Assembly (NCBI GenBank): GCA_023014335.1
Contig: JAECYW010000005.1
Location: 620,001-684,000 of the forward strand
Origin: Galerina marginata
Lineage: Eukaryota > Basidiomycota > Agaricomycetes > Agaricales > Galerinaceae
Length of the DNA: 64,000 bases
Reading direction: 5' to 3'
Below, one piece after another: positions 1-12,032 of this stretch; the stretch's first letter is position 1; every line of letters begins with the position of its first letter. The position numbers and the translations under genes are program-made. The notes under the pieces are model-generated. The model saw only the letters and a program-made list of their open reading frames with translations. It ran no database searches and had not been told where the DNA came from.

Positions 1-381
1 ATACAAACACATACCCGTGCCAACCAGAAAGATAGCTTATGCAAGAAACAGAAAGCTTAGTAAACAAGAAACTTGGCATCCAGTTCAGACATTTGTAAAA
101 GGCCGAGTCATTCATTGTATCACATGTAAAATATTATTCTCAGTAGTATAAAAGCTGTACACATATGTAGAAAAAGACAAGCAATTTACTATCCACGAGA
201 TTATATCTTGAACATTTACCAGAACCTCTTTGAGACTTCTAAGTGTTAACTTGACTTTGAGGAATTTTGAATAAACAGATTTATTTGTTTTAGACGGAAT
301 TTCACCTTTTGTGATCAGAGTGAACATACTTGATTTTTGAAAGACTTCAGAATTTGAACAACAATCTCTTACACCTGTCAT
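1..381. other. AT-rich non-coding flank
   Basis: No gene is supported here. The small reading frames are AT-rich and low in complexity. The stretch ends exactly where a Helitron-like left terminus begins. Confidence 0.5.
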
Positions 382-1196
382 TACGAGTTCTTACATAGTA
401 AAAGAACTCGTTTTCCACACTTGATAGCAGAAACAAATGATTCCTAACAGGAACGATGGAAATTCTCCCACTGCTTTATTTTTTGTGACTGACCCTGAAT
501 TAAAAGTCTACAAATTTTGTAATAGTGGGAATTTTTTTTGACAGTGAGAATAGTTGTGTGATGCGCGTTGCTATAGGCTATTTTTAGCTTTTGTGTTTAA
601 AAACCTAAGTTAGGATTAGATCTTTTGTACAGCGCTACTGAGCACTATGGCAAGTGTTCTTTTACTAAGCAAATTTAAGTTCTAAATTAACTACTATAGA
701 CTGCTTAGAATACTCTAGCCTACCAAAACACTAGAAAAGCACACTAGAAACCCTATTCTAGCCTATAAACAATGAACTAATATGTTTTACTAGGAAAAAA
801 AGATATTTACCTGTAAAAGTACTCAGAACTTAGGCTTTTCTACTAATTTCTGCCTATAACTACATAGAAGACACAACAAAGACAAAAAACCATGTAAAAG
901 GCCACAAAAAGTGCCAGCAAAGCACTGGTATAGCCTAGAACTAAGGCAAAAGAAACCTAGAGAAAAAGGAACAACAGTTAGTAGGATACCTTGACCAGCA
1001 TACCATGGTAGTCCTCTCAAGAAAGGTACACTATCATCCTATCTGGAATGACTGGCATGCTGATAAAGAAGAAAGAAAGAAGCGATGAGCTGGCAGTTTA
1101 TGACAGTGTGAAATGTGTCATGTGATTTTGTTTTTTTAGGGTTAAGGTTCCAATGTGGCTGTGAGGCCTCCATCGCAACAGAGGCCTTACAGACAC
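382..1196 (+). mobile_element. Helitron-like repeat, variant with ACGAGTTC left end
   Basis: The copy starts with a terminal hairpin (ACGAGTTCTT / AAGAACTCGT around a 9-base loop), the same design as the TACAAGTTC family but with G for A in the stem. An inverted copy of this whole stretch lies at about 19188-20006, and shorter pieces at 6380-7010 and 15482-15735. It contains no gene. The copy reaches a GTGGCTGTG palindrome at 1155. A degenerate right-end-like sequence (gccatgcacagcaatggc) at about 3181-3198 could be the true far end, which would make the element about 2.8 kb. That is uncertain. Confidence 0.55.
1155..1196. repeat. 42-bp GTGGCTGTG palindrome (degenerate)
   Basis: The left arm is GTGGCTGTGAGGCCTC and the right arm GAGGCCTTACAGACAC, the reverse complement with a few substitutions. 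It is preceded by a TTAGGGTTA motif. It belongs to the same 42-bp family as 1964-2005, 48775-48816 and 57308-57420. Confidence 0.7.
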
Positions 1197-1831
1197 CAAA
1201 TAACACCTAAAGTTAGGTTTATTTTGTATTTTAGCCATATCTCACTGATTTTTCAATCAAATCCAATGATTCTAACACCAATAAAAGGGGAAAATCAGAT
1301 GGTTTCATTCAATAGACAGAAAGTTGAAAAAATCCATCAAATTAGATAATATGTTAGGAAATGTGTATAATTGTAGTGCTCTGCTTCATGTTCTTCTACT
1401 TTCCCCTCACTTGGTTAAAAAACATTGCTCTGGTAATATTGGGAGTAAGATTTGGTGCATTTGAGTTTGAAATCTTTTTCCAAATGTCTTAAACACGATA
1501 AAAGTGGCTCAGATTGCAGAAATCACATGAAAAACAAGTCAAATCACTCAAAAAATGCACTTTTAATGTTATTGAACCCAGAGATCAATATTTATAGGTA
1601 TATAGCCATCCACCAAAGTCTTTAACTTTCCTAAATTACCAAATTCCTTTACTTTAAATGATTAAAATATCAAAATCTCCAAATTTTGCAATTTTGCAGT
1701 CATGTGACCTTTGCTCACAGACCACCATTCTATAGCCCTGAATTTTCTGCTTTTTATACATTTTATTTTAAAGACATCCATGAAAAACTCAGCTCAATAG
1801 AGTGAATAACATAAGTTGTAGTGATTTGATT
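1197..1831. other. Non-coding AT-rich stretch
   Basis: No supported gene. A short 'tagccctgaattttc' fragment of the shared module found across this window occurs near 1733-1747. Nothing else is recognised. Confidence 0.4.
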
Positions 1832-2159
1832 GTGGCTGTGCAGAATACTTTGTGGCTGTGCATAAGGCCATTTGAAAGGCCTGAATTTTACAAATTGTTT
1901 GACATTATTTTTGTGAGAATTGACCCAGTAATGATTGAGATACTCTGAAAACGATATTTTGGTGTGGCTGTGAGACCTCCTTTGCGACAGAGGTCTCACA
2001 GCCACATTGGAACCCTAACCCTAAAAAACAAAATCATCAATTTACATTTAAAACATCAATTACTGGATCAATTCTCACAAAATTAATGTCAAAAAATTTG
2101 CAAAATTCAGGCCTTTCTAATAGTATTATGCACAGCCACAAAGTAATCTGCACAGCCAC
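1832..2159. repeat. Foldback element centred on a GTGGCTGTG palindrome
   Basis: The two sides are inverted copies of each other. Left: two GTGGCTGTGCA motifs, then aaggcctgaattttacaa, then a gaattgacccagtaatg segment. Right: the reverse complement of the same order. The centre (1964-2005) is a 42-bp near-perfect palindrome with GTGGCTGTGAGACCTCC arms. Both GTGGCTGTG pairs are placed symmetrically, so the element is a palindrome nested in a palindrome. It has no coding capacity. Confidence 0.75.
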
Positions 2160-2261
2160 ACCAAATTATCACTTTTAGTGTATTTTATTTGCTACTCAGT
2201 TAATTCTTGCAAAAATAATATCAGAGAAATTGTAAAATTCAAGTCTTATAAATGTAGTACT

Positions 2262-2860
2262 TTTCTGATTACAAATATATTAATATCATGTGACCAGGTA
2301 ATTTCTTCATTGAAAAAAGCTTTTGAACACAAGAGTAATCAAGCTGTAATATGCTCAAATCTGATTCAAATTGCACAAATTTAATATTAAAAAGACCAGA
2401 AGATTCAGCACAATTAAATAGCTAGATAACTATTTGCAAATATTTGGCTTTGTTTGTTTTATTCAAGAAATAAGTATTTTGCATCTATGGGTAGGAAAGT
2501 TCTGGAATACAAAAATAAATCTGTAAAATAAGAGATATTTTTTGGAGTCCAAAAATATTATACTATATAATCTGGCAACTTTCTTGTTCAAAAAATAACA
2601 AAGATAGGAGTATAAATATATTATACCATCACAGTTTTCTGAATTCTGCTCAAAATATTGTGAAGTTTATATTATAAAATTTGGAAATTCTTGATAATCC
2701 ACTGCTTATATTTATACTAACAAATATTTGCAAATATTTGCAACATTCCAAAAATACTTTGATTTAATATTTAAATTATTCATTTTGTTGTACTTGTAAA
2801 TGCTGAGCCATAATTACAATTTTTTTTAGGTCTTGAAATATTTCTTGACGTTGTTAATCT
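2262..2860 (+). repeat. Dispersed 600-bp repeat, copy 1
   Basis: This is a direct repeat of 23233-23835: both begin with 'ctgattacaaatatattaat' and run through 'ggataaatatttgcaaatat'-like and 'attcaagaaataagcatttt'-like blocks in the same order, with moderate divergence. It is non-coding and AT-rich. Copy 2 is followed directly by the end of another transposon. Confidence 0.6.
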
Positions 2861-3532
2861 GCAAATTATCTTTAATAATGGGGTAGTTGATACCAAGAAG
2901 CCTATAAAGCCAACATTGATGTTTTGCAGTTACATATTTAGCTTACTTTTAGCCAAACTAATAGTCCTGAATAGCGTGTATATTTGGCATGATGCTCTTC
3001 TCACAATATTATATGACTATGGACCAGCTAAAATGAGTATATTGAGATATATTTATTAAATCAGTAACTAATTTTATTAATAAGTACTTCACCTCATCAA
3101 CCTACTGTATGATAAATTAGTCTGGCCCATTTATTATGTAAACTTATTGAAAAAAGAAAAAGATAGAAAGAACTCGTATTTGCCATGCACAGCAATGGCT
3201 GCTTCACAAGTCTATTTGACTTGAAGAGGCTTCAGTGGCTATCCAATTAGCCGCAGTAACCCATACTTTGGTAATGCGTCGCATGTCCAAGACCTGGACT
3301 GTGGTAGAGGCAACTCAGATAGTTGTAGACTACACCGGACATTGCAGAGTTTCTTTCTGTCGAGTAGGGTTTCGGTAACCCCAAGAGAGTTATACGCATC
3401 CCAGAGTGGCGTTATCCTGTTTTTCAAGTGTCCAAAGTGACCAAGTCCCATATGCGTCTCATTGACATATCCCGTGATCCCAAGAGGCAAAGTCTTTGAT
3501 TTTGTTATCTATTTTCAATTCCCCCAATTATA
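2861..3532. other. Non-coding stretch with a degenerate Helitron-like right end
   Basis: At about 3171-3216 lies 'gaactcgtatttgccatgca' followed by 'cagcaatggctgcttcacaa', a diverged form of the family right end (subterminal inverted repeat, GCCAT...ATGGC hairpin, then the terminal tail). A short minus-strand frame at 3239-3490 has no recognisable domain and is not called. Confidence 0.4.
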
Positions 3533-3937
3533 ACTTGGTCAGAGGCCATTGCTGCACATGGCAAAAACAAGTTCTTACTTTGGGGTGAGTCAGTACCTAG
3601 AGACCTGTGATTAAATAATGCATGTTAAATAAGGAATTAAATAAATAAATGTTAAATAAGCAAATAATAGACAGTCTGCTCAAATCTGAACTGATTGGAA
3701 TGTTCTTATACTCAAAAAAAGCAGAAAAATAAGGGCGGTTCTAACAAGCCTAAAAGCCCTGATTTTTACAAATTTTTTGATACCAAGATCATCAAAATTG
3801 GCCCAGTAATGGCTGAGATACAGAAACCATGCAGGGTCACTGTATGAGTGGGAAAAATTTGAATGCTTGCATTAGAAACCATTTCTGCCTGCTATCCAGG
3901 CTGGAAAACAAGTTCTTTTACTACGTAAGAACTTGTA
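3533..3937 (-). mobile_element. Short non-autonomous Helitron-like element (405 bp)
   Basis: Read on the minus strand it starts TACAAGTTCTTACGTAG (terminal hairpin) and ends with the GCCATGTGCAGCAATGGC hairpin followed by CTCTGACCAAGT. The flanks join as attata|acctttag, which is T^T on the element strand, with no target duplication. It contains the shared 'agccctgatttttac' module. No coding capacity. Confidence 0.75.
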
Positions 3938-5196
3938 ACCTTTAGTGTTCACCTTCAGGTCGACACATCCATCCTACGTGAATGCATATTTTTCCTGTAC
4001 CAGACAGATTCTTCAGATTAGTCTTGTTATTATAAAAATACCTGCCCCTCCCAAAAAGAACTGATCAATTAATTTGATTATTTAATTGGGTGCTTAATGC
4101 TTGTCAAGTGTTAGGATTGATTTACTGTGTTGACTGATAGTGTGTGTGTGTGTGATAGGGGATTAGATTTTATTAAAAGTCTATCTATTCAGTCATCTAT
4201 GTGTTTCAAAACTACCCTGCAGCAAGCATCTCAGCAGTGTCAATTCTGACCTCAAATATTGACTTAAAATTGTGAAACTCTGCTATTGGGCAATTAGTAC
4301 ACTATTGAACACTTCTGTCTCTTCAGATTTTCTTAATTGTTGCTGATAGAGCACATGCCACTTTTGCAGACTCAAAAGTTATCTGCCATGGGCCATGGCA
4401 GGTAAACTCACATGACAGTCTTCCTGTGCATCTGAGACTCTTGCTCCTGCTGGATTGGCTTTTGTGCACTCAATAACATCTCAAATAAATTACAGAAATA
4501 GTTAAAAAAATTCTCAACGATTCAAAGTAGTAACAAAAACAATTGGGTAAAAATTTGTGGCTTTATATTTGTTATTGAGGTCAGTATTCGGTAATCAGGA
4601 CCCAAAAGTCACTCAAAAATGACCTATGTGTGCGCAGAATGTGCGCTCAGCATTTTTCAATGCTTTGTAGTCAGCAGAAGTGAAGTTTTAGGCTTATTTT
4701 AGCTTGGAAAAATCCCACAAAGTAGCAGAGTCATCTGGTGAATTTCCCCCCTTTTCCTCCTTTTCTTAATTCTTTTTCTTACTTCTGGCTGTGAAAATAC
4801 CCAGAGTATTGATTGGAGAACCAATCAACTCATCTGAGGATAAGTCAGGTGATGCAGCAGACAGTGAAATTATGAACATTTCTGAGAAGGATGTGGCTGC
4901 CAGACTGACAGAAATGGGCAATGTTCTGGGTGGTCATCATTCATGAGCCACCTAATAAAAGGCAGGTTCTTCTTATTCTTCTTCTCTCCAGGACAGTAGC
5001 GCTCCCTAATCTCTAAGTGAGTGCAGTTGTGCCGACCATTTTGCTGCATTACAGTTGTATTAGGAAAATTAACTGCTCAACTTTGATCGTTATTGGGCAC
5101 TAGCCTGGACTGTGTCTGCTTTTGGTCGGCTTCTTTCCTAAGACAGTTTGCTTGTGACTATTGATACCTCGAGACCCAGTTGAGTGTCCTTACTTG
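3938..5196. other. Non-coding, unassigned
   Basis: No gene is supported. A short (TG)n tract lies at about 4140-4152. The part around 4780-5160 is less AT-rich and contains short open stretches, but nothing was recognised on either strand. Confidence 0.4.
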
Positions 5197-5693
5197 CATA
5201 GCAGCTATTGCTGCACATGGCAAAAACAAGTCCTCATGTACAATATCTCAGGTAAATGATTAATAATGGAGTCAGATGTTATCTGATTGGGCTGAGCTTG
5301 GATTCGTTGGAAAGAGAATAAAAAGGTGCATTTTATGGTAATAAAACGGCCTGGTCACGTGACCATGTTATAGCCCTGAATTGTGTGATTTTTCTGATAC
5401 CAAAATCATTGTAAATGGTCAAGAAATGGCCAAGATATCATGATTTTAGTGAAGTTTGACAGTGTGAGAGAAAACTTGTTAAGAGGCCATTGCTCTGCAT
5501 GGCAAATACAAGTTCTTTTTCTTCTCAATTCTCTTTATCAAAGATTTTTCAATATATTATTGGATTGTATATCAAAGATAGATTTTATCATATTTTTACC
5601 TGCATAGAGTAGCAGCACATGGCAAAAACAAGGCCTCATGTACTATGTCTCAGTAATTGATTAATAACAAAATGAAATATTATCTGATTGGAC
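5197..5693 (-). repeat. Tandem pieces of Helitron-like right ends
   Basis: Three partial right ends (near 5205, 5483 and 5607) each show a form of 'gcacatggcaaaaacaag'. The first and third are followed by the same block, through 'ctcatgtac' and 'gattaataa' to 'tatctgattgg', so this is a partial tandem duplication. The duplicated block supplies an unoccupied copy of the target site used by the element at 5694-6296. Confidence 0.55.
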
Positions 5694-6296
5694 TAGTGTT
5701 TTGAAGTCTGGTCTAGTCTGGTTTTTTCGCATTTTTGGCAAGGACAGGGATTGTAATTGGTCCTAGAAATTTATAAATGTTCAAAAAACTGGACTGGACT
5801 GATAAGGACTGCTCCTTATCAGTTTTTTGCAGTTCTGGACCAGGCTTGGTCTTAACTGGTTGCCAGCTGGTCTCAATTGGTTTTTTGATACATTAACATC
5901 AAAATTCAGTGTAGATATATAAATATAATTTGTAGAAATCATATATACCTTTAAAACAAGTCCAAGAACATTAAATTCCGTTGAAAATTGGCAATTATAC
6001 GGAAATATTCACCATTTTCTACTCTTTTGGAAGTTTCAAAATGGTTTTTTTTATTTTTCAGTGTGAACTTTGTCTAAAATTATGATACATAGTGTGTTTT
6101 AAAGGAAAAAATGAGGGCTACAAAACTACTGGTTTGGACTTGTCCTAGGACCAAAAACTGGTCCTCAAAGACTGGTTTTTTTCCGGTTTTTCATTCTCAA
6201 ATATCAAAAGACCAGACTGCTGGTCTAGTATTTTTGCAGTCTGGTCTGGTCTTTTTGCAGTCTTTTCCAGTCTTAGGACCAGACTTCAAAACACTA
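5694..6296. mobile_element. 603-bp TIR element with 8-bp target duplication
   Basis: The ends are perfect 20-bp inverted repeats, TAGTGTTTTGAAGTCTGGTC. The flanks are GATTGGAC (5686-5693) and GATTGGGC (6297-6304), an 8-bp duplication with one mismatch. The paralogous unoccupied site is at about 5284-5291 (tctgattgggctgagcttgg). TIRs fitting YARNG (TAGTG) plus 8-bp duplications are typical of the hAT superfamily. The interior is full of CCAGTC/GACTGG-type words and has no transposase, so it is non-autonomous. Confidence 0.8.
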
Positions 6297-6379
6297 GATT
6301 GGGCTGATCTTGAACTCATTGGAAAGGTAATAAAAAGATGCATTTTGTGGTATAAACCAGAAAATCACTAGTTTAGCTT

Positions 6380-6840
6380 GTACACAGTACTTATGCTTGC
6401 TATGCATTTGTAAAAGTAGTCTAAAGATATAAATCTAGTAAGTTATTGCTTTATATCAAATTTTATTCCATACAGAAAGCAAAAAAAGGATAAAAAAGCA
6501 ACAGCAAAGCACTTTTCTAGCCCCCACACAGTCAACTGACATGACCTGTGCTAGGAAAGAAGTTATCTACAAATAAAAGTGCTCTAAAAACATATATCTA
6601 GCTATATACTACTGTCTATCAAGTTTTACTCTACACAAAAAGATATAAAAGAGGTAAAAAAAGCGCCAGCAAAGCACTCTTCCAGCCTTATAATCTATAC
6701 TAGGGACTATCTACTAATGAAAGTACATTAAAGACTAATATTTAGCTAGTTAGTATTGAGTCTATTAAGTTTTAAACTACATAAAAAGCACAGAAAAAAA
6801 GGGGGAAAAGTGCCAGCAAGGCACCTTTCTGCTTTATACA
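6380..6840 (+). repeat. Three degenerate tandem units of about 150 bp
   Basis: Each unit has 'tctagc/tagta' text, an A-rich run, then a gccagcaaagcac-type motif (near 6500, 6650 and 6810). Single copies of the same unit occur near 905 and, inverted, near 19470. The array belongs to the same repeat as 382-1196. It is non-coding. Confidence 0.55.
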
Positions 6841-7042
6841 AACTTATAATGAATCTAAAAAGAAAGAGACAACAGTTAGTAAGCTTTGACCAGCATATCA
6901 TGGTATCCCCTCAGCTAGGGGTACACTATCGACCTATCCAGGTGGACTGACATGCTGGTAAAGAAGAAAGAAAGAAGTGATGAGCTAGCAGTTTATAACT
7001 ATGGGACATATGTTACAAGTCATACAGATTTATCTAATCCAA

Positions 7043-7086
7043 TAAGATAAGATGAGATAAGATAAGATAAGACAAGATAAAAAGAT
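7043..7086 (+). repeat. (GATAA)n microsatellite
   Basis: Imperfect tandem GATAA pentamers with a few substitutions. Confidence 0.8.
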
Positions 7087-7439
7087 AACCCTAGTGTGTT
7101 ATATACTGGTTGTAGTTGATTTTAAGGATCCTTTATATTTATGAATAATTGTATTGAATGTGACCAAAGACAGAACTGCTTATATGAATTCCTATTTGAA
7201 TATTATTTCTGTTAGCACAAGATCATGTTTAATAGGATAGTTCTTGGAACCTTTTCAAAGATGGTTTTATAAATAATAGTACATTTAAAAGCCCTGAATT
7301 TTACAATTTTTTTGATATTATTTTTGTCAGAATTGATCCAGCAACGACTGAAAAAGACCAAAGGCAATATTTAGTGTGGCTCTGCAGAGTACCCTGTGGC
7401 TGTGCAAAATACCCATGGAAAGGCCTGAATTTTACAAAT
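7087..7439. other. Non-coding host sequence of a Helitron-like insertion
   Basis: It contains one copy of the shared module (about 7286-7345) and two GTGGCTSTGCA motifs (about 7375-7405), as in the left arm of the foldback at 1832-2159. No gene. Confidence 0.45.
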
Positions 7440-8718
7440 TAAAAGTTCTTACGTAGTAAAAGAACTTGTTTTCCGGCCTGCATAGCAGGCAGAAATGGTT
7501 TCTAACGCAAGCATTCGAATTTCTCCCACTCATCCAGTGACCCTGCATGATTTCTGTATCTCAGCCATTAGTGGGCGAAATTTTATGATTTTGGTATCAA
7601 AAAAATCGTAAAAATCAGGGCTTTCATGTAGCATGTGTATCCAGGGACGATTAGGTCATGTGACGTGTTCACACGACCCAAAAAGCGCAAATTTGTGTGA
7701 ATTTACACTTAAAACAGATTTCAGTGAGCTAGATATACTAAAATGTGTTGCCCAGACCAATCTAGAATAATGTACAAACATTTACATATGTTTTGCAATG
7801 ATGTCATGGTGTCCAAATCAGGCAAACAGCCAGCTTAACTCAGAGAAAATTGCAAAATTGGTGTTAAGCTGACTGGATAACCAATAAAAGGCACACCAAA
7901 CATTGCAAAACATGATCAAATAACATGAAAATAATGTTCTAGAAGCTTACATAATCAAACTCACAGCAGGACTTTGTACAATTGCCTTGGATTTGATAAT
8001 GCACCAACTTGGACAAAAATATTCTCAGGGATATGTCATGTGATATGTGTGCACAGACCACCTGTTAGGTAAAGAAAAATAATCACTATTGTTATTTTGT
8101 TTTAAAACCCTTAAGAACCCTCAATATGGCTTATTTACTGTGTATTTCAAACAATATTCCGCATTTGGTAAGTCACATAGAGATGTGACAATACCTATGT
8201 CACACCATCTTTTAGCCCTAATTTTTCTTATAATTACACACTTTGTTTCGAGGCAATCTGATAAAAACTAAGTGACGTATGAATTAATCTTTTTCCAAGT
8301 TTCTTATTGTAGTCTAATAATTAATCTTGTTACAAGTTCTTATGTAGTAAAAGAACTTGTTTTCCGGCCTGCATAGCAGGCAGAAATGGTTTCTAACGCA
8401 AGCATTTGAATTTCTCCCACTCATACAGTGACCCTGCATGATTTCTGTATATCAGCCATTACTGGGCCAAATTTTATGATTTTGGTGTCAAAAAAATTGT
8501 AAAAATCAGGGCCTTCTTGGTTACATGACCAGGCCATTTTAGGCTTGTTAGAACCGCCTTATTTTTCTGCTTTTCTTGAGTATAAGATCATCCTAATCGG
8601 TTCAGATTTGAACCAAACTATGCATTATTTACTTATTTAACATATATTTATGTTGTAACATGCACCCACAAAGTAAAAACTTGTTTTTGCCATGCGCAGC
8701 AATGGCCTCTGACCAAGT
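7440..8718 (+). mobile_element. Composite Helitron-like element (left-left-right, 1.28 kb)
   Basis: There are left-end hairpins at 7440 (first bases mutated) and about 8332, and a right end at 8681-8718. The two left ends are about 890 bp apart. Flanks join as tttacaaat|ttttttgatataag, a T^T insertion with no duplication. The same left-left-right design is seen at 28566-29847 and 49791-51065. No coding capacity. Confidence 0.75.
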
Positions 8719-8796
8719 TTTTTGATATAAGTTTTGCAAGAATTGACCAAGTACTGATGTTTTAAATGTAAAATTAGGGATTTTATATTTTCTGTT

Positions 8797-9385
8797 GTGG
8801 CTGTGCTAACCCTAAGAAGACCGATGTGTCGGTCCTCTTAGGGTTAGAATCAAAAACACACCTGAAACTTTAAACTTCAGAAATGCATTTTAAATATAAT
8901 TCTGAGGTATAATATTGATAATAAGCCAAATATGATTTTTTTTTTGTGGCTGTGCTAACCCTAAGAGGACCGATGTGTCAGTCCTCTTAGGGTTAAGGGT
9001 TAAAATGAAAAACACACCTAAAATTTTAAACTTCAGAAATGCATTTTAAATATAAATTTGAGGTTTCCTAGTGATAACAAGCCAACTGGACTGTACTCAT
9101 AGGGTTAGCACAGCCACAACAAAAATCATATTTGTCTTGGTATCAATATTAAACTTCAGATTTATATTTAAAATGCATTTCTGAAGTTTAAATTTTAGGT
9201 GTGTTTTTGATTTTAACCCTAAGAGGACTGATGTGTCAGTCCTCTTAGGGTTAGCACAGCCACAACAAAAAAAAATCATATTTGGTTTATTATCAATATT
9301 ATACCTCAGAATTATATTTAAAATGCATATCTGAAGTTTAAAGTTTTAGATGTGTTCTTGGTTAGCAGAGCCACAACACAAAAAA
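8797..9385. repeat. Inverted tandem array of palindrome-bearing units
   Basis: Two direct units (8797, 8946) and two inverted units (ending about 9120/9264 and 9375) of about 150 bp each. Most carry GTGGCTGTG, then a palindrome made of CCCTAAGAGGACCGA / TCGGTCCTCTTAGGG around TGTG, then 'cttcagaaatgcattttaaa'. The central palindrome varies between units in a compensatory way. No gene. Confidence 0.75.
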
Positions 9386-9714
9386 AAATTATTTGGCTTA
9401 TTATCAATATTAAACCTCAGATTTATATTTAAAAGACATTCCAAATTCTTCTGAGTTTGATTTCAAACCAACTATAAACAAAAGTATAACATTGAGGGAT
9501 ACAGAAAGTACTAGGAGAAGTTGAACAAGATTTACAACCAGTATTATTTATTACTGGGATGCGGTGGAAGTGATCTAGCAGCATATAAATAGATATACAA
9601 CTGACCTAAATCATGTTTAGTCAGTATTTAATTATATAAGCTATATTAAACCATAGTAACCAGAACAAGAGCATCTAACCAACTGCAAAGTAAAGAAAAT
9701 GATATTTAATCATG
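9386..9714. other. Non-coding host sequence left of the foldback element
   Basis: No gene. It ends with TAATCATG (9707-9714), the left copy of the target duplication of the next element. Confidence 0.5.
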
Positions 9715-11540
9715 CACATCAGTGACCCCTTGGATCTAACCTCTTAGGTTGATTAATTCCTGATAGGAAATACAATCTAAAGGAAGGCTGAAAACATTTC
9801 TGAAAACAATTTTTTCCAAGAATAATCTTCAGATTTTTAAAATGTTTTTTAGGGTTTAGTATAATGTTTCTTTGACAGGTGGTGGCAGGGGTCTCTTGTG
9901 GAAAATGTTTTCTAATAATAAACATTCTTCAAAAAATAATTTTTATAGAAAACAAAAATCAAATGTCTTCTGTGACGGCTTGGCAAAGTTTTGTATTTCA
10001 GAAATATATTCTGGTGGCAGGGGTCCTCCAAATTAAAAAAATTCCTGTGGCTTTTCCAGGATAGCTATAAATATACTGTAATGACATTTCTTTAGGCACA
10101 GGTTTACCTGACCTGACACACAAGAAGCAATCTAAATTAAAGCAAATAATATATATATATTTCTATATATAAAAGCTATAGAATTTTTTGTGATTATAGC
10201 CTATACTAGCATTTATATCAATAAATACCATTGTGTAGATTTGAATTTTTTGGATTTTCTAAGTAAATAATTACAAGCAAGTAAAAACTAAGCTCATTAT
10301 AGTCTAATAACATTTTAAAAGACTTGTATTGAGAAATAGATTTTTTCTGGTAAATAAGCATTAAATTATAATACAGATAAGTATTAAAAGAAACAATAGC
10401 TTATACCTATTATATTTAGACCTAAATTTCAAAATCTTATTTTAGAAGTATTTCTATTTTTAGACATTGAAAATATTTTTGATGTTTCTATTTTTAGAGA
10501 AAGTCTATTTTTAGAAGTGTGTCTATTTTTAAACTACAGCTCTAAAAACATTTTGGAATCATTTCTATTTTTAGCTGACCCTGAATTTCCCAATTAGAAA
10601 CTATTTCCATTTATGGTCATATCAGCTATTTTTAGAACCAATCTTGTTTTGCTTATATCTCAGTCAGAAAATTGAATATTGATATGATTTAAATTGTAAA
10701 AAGATTTAAAAATATATTACTTTTTTTTGAGATGCTCTTTCCTTTTTGGGAAATTTTCCCATCTGCCAAATCTGATTTCAAGAAGCCTGATAACGATTTT
10801 GATGCAGCTTATATCTCAATAAGGAAAGAAGATACAGTTATAATTTAAACAGATTTAGAATCACCCTGATGAATAGTACACCTTTTGTTACTAGCACAGC
10901 CACATCTGATCACTTTTGGAAATTACTTCTATTTAAAGCATTGATTGATCAATTTAACATCTAGAAGTGCTTTAATATTACTGTATATTTAAAACTTGAA
11001 TTACAGCTATCTTTAGAACAATGAACATAGTAGATCAGTGTCTGAGTGACACTTCACAATATCGCAGCACAGAGCAAGCCATGCTGCCAAGATTAGGATT
11101 TTTGCATGCAAAAGTGAAGCACTCGGAAAAATCTTGTTAAGAAAGAATCCTTTCCTTGGTTCACTCACAAACTTGAAGTTCTCTTAATAAGTTGGAGAAT
11201 TAGTGATCTTCAAAAAGCCAAAAGACTTTGCTGCTTGTTACATGAGACCAAGTCCTCTGATGAGCAGCACGTAAAAAAGGCCGCTAAAGCTCTTCAAAAC
11301 ACAGATGTAGAAGTAACCTGCAACTCCACTGGCCATTAACTGAAGGATATCAAAAACTCAGAAACACCAATAAGTACAATAGGCAGCTAAAGCCACTAGT
11401 CCTGCTCATGTCAAGACATGCTTCTTGTGGTGCTAGCATCACTCAACTTACAGTAGAAATAAGGCTGCTAAAAGCTGCAACTTGGCTACAACAAAAAATG
11501 TAAGACTGTTCATCCTGCTATCCAGTATGCAATCTAACTT

Positions 11541-11582
11541 TGGCTGTACATAGCACCGACGCGTCGGTGCTATGTACAGCCA
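11541..11582. repeat. Perfect 42-bp palindrome with a different core
   Basis: Arm TGGCTGTACATAGCACCGAC, centre GC, then the exact reverse complement. It keeps the TGGCTGT...ACAGCCA ends of the GTGGCTGTG family, but its core shares nothing with the AGACCTCC-type core. Confidence 0.85.
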
Positions 11583-12032
11583 CAATAATATATTTTTCGT
11601 ACATAACTGATCCACTATGTTGCAATATGCCAGTTGTCTGATTATACCCAATAACATGTCATCCTGTATATTTACACTAGTCATGGTTGATCCCTAGCTT
11701 CATTCTATACACCAGCTTGTGCTTTCACTTAACTAAACACTGTCACACCTGGAGCATCAAGAAACTTTCATCCTCTAAGCTCTGCATCCATTCCCAGGCA
11801 TCCAGCATGTGCCACAAAATAAGTAGTTGTTCTATTGACTATGTCTTGTTTAAACACAGCCACACAGTACTTCAGCAGCTACATTCATTGGGTCAGCTTT
11901 AGCTGTCTTCACAGATTTAATTTCACTTCATTCTTTGGTACTGGTCAAACAACCCAGAAGAGGCGGCTCTAGCCGACTTGGCATATTGGCAGCCCTGGCT
12001 AGCTATCTGGCACAGCTTGTCCTAGGTCTTCC

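Noticed and set aside
1155..2005. Short frames starting MAVRP (MAVRPPSQQRPYRHQ type)
   Set aside because: They are read-throughs of the GTGGCTGTG palindromes and recur wherever the palindrome does.
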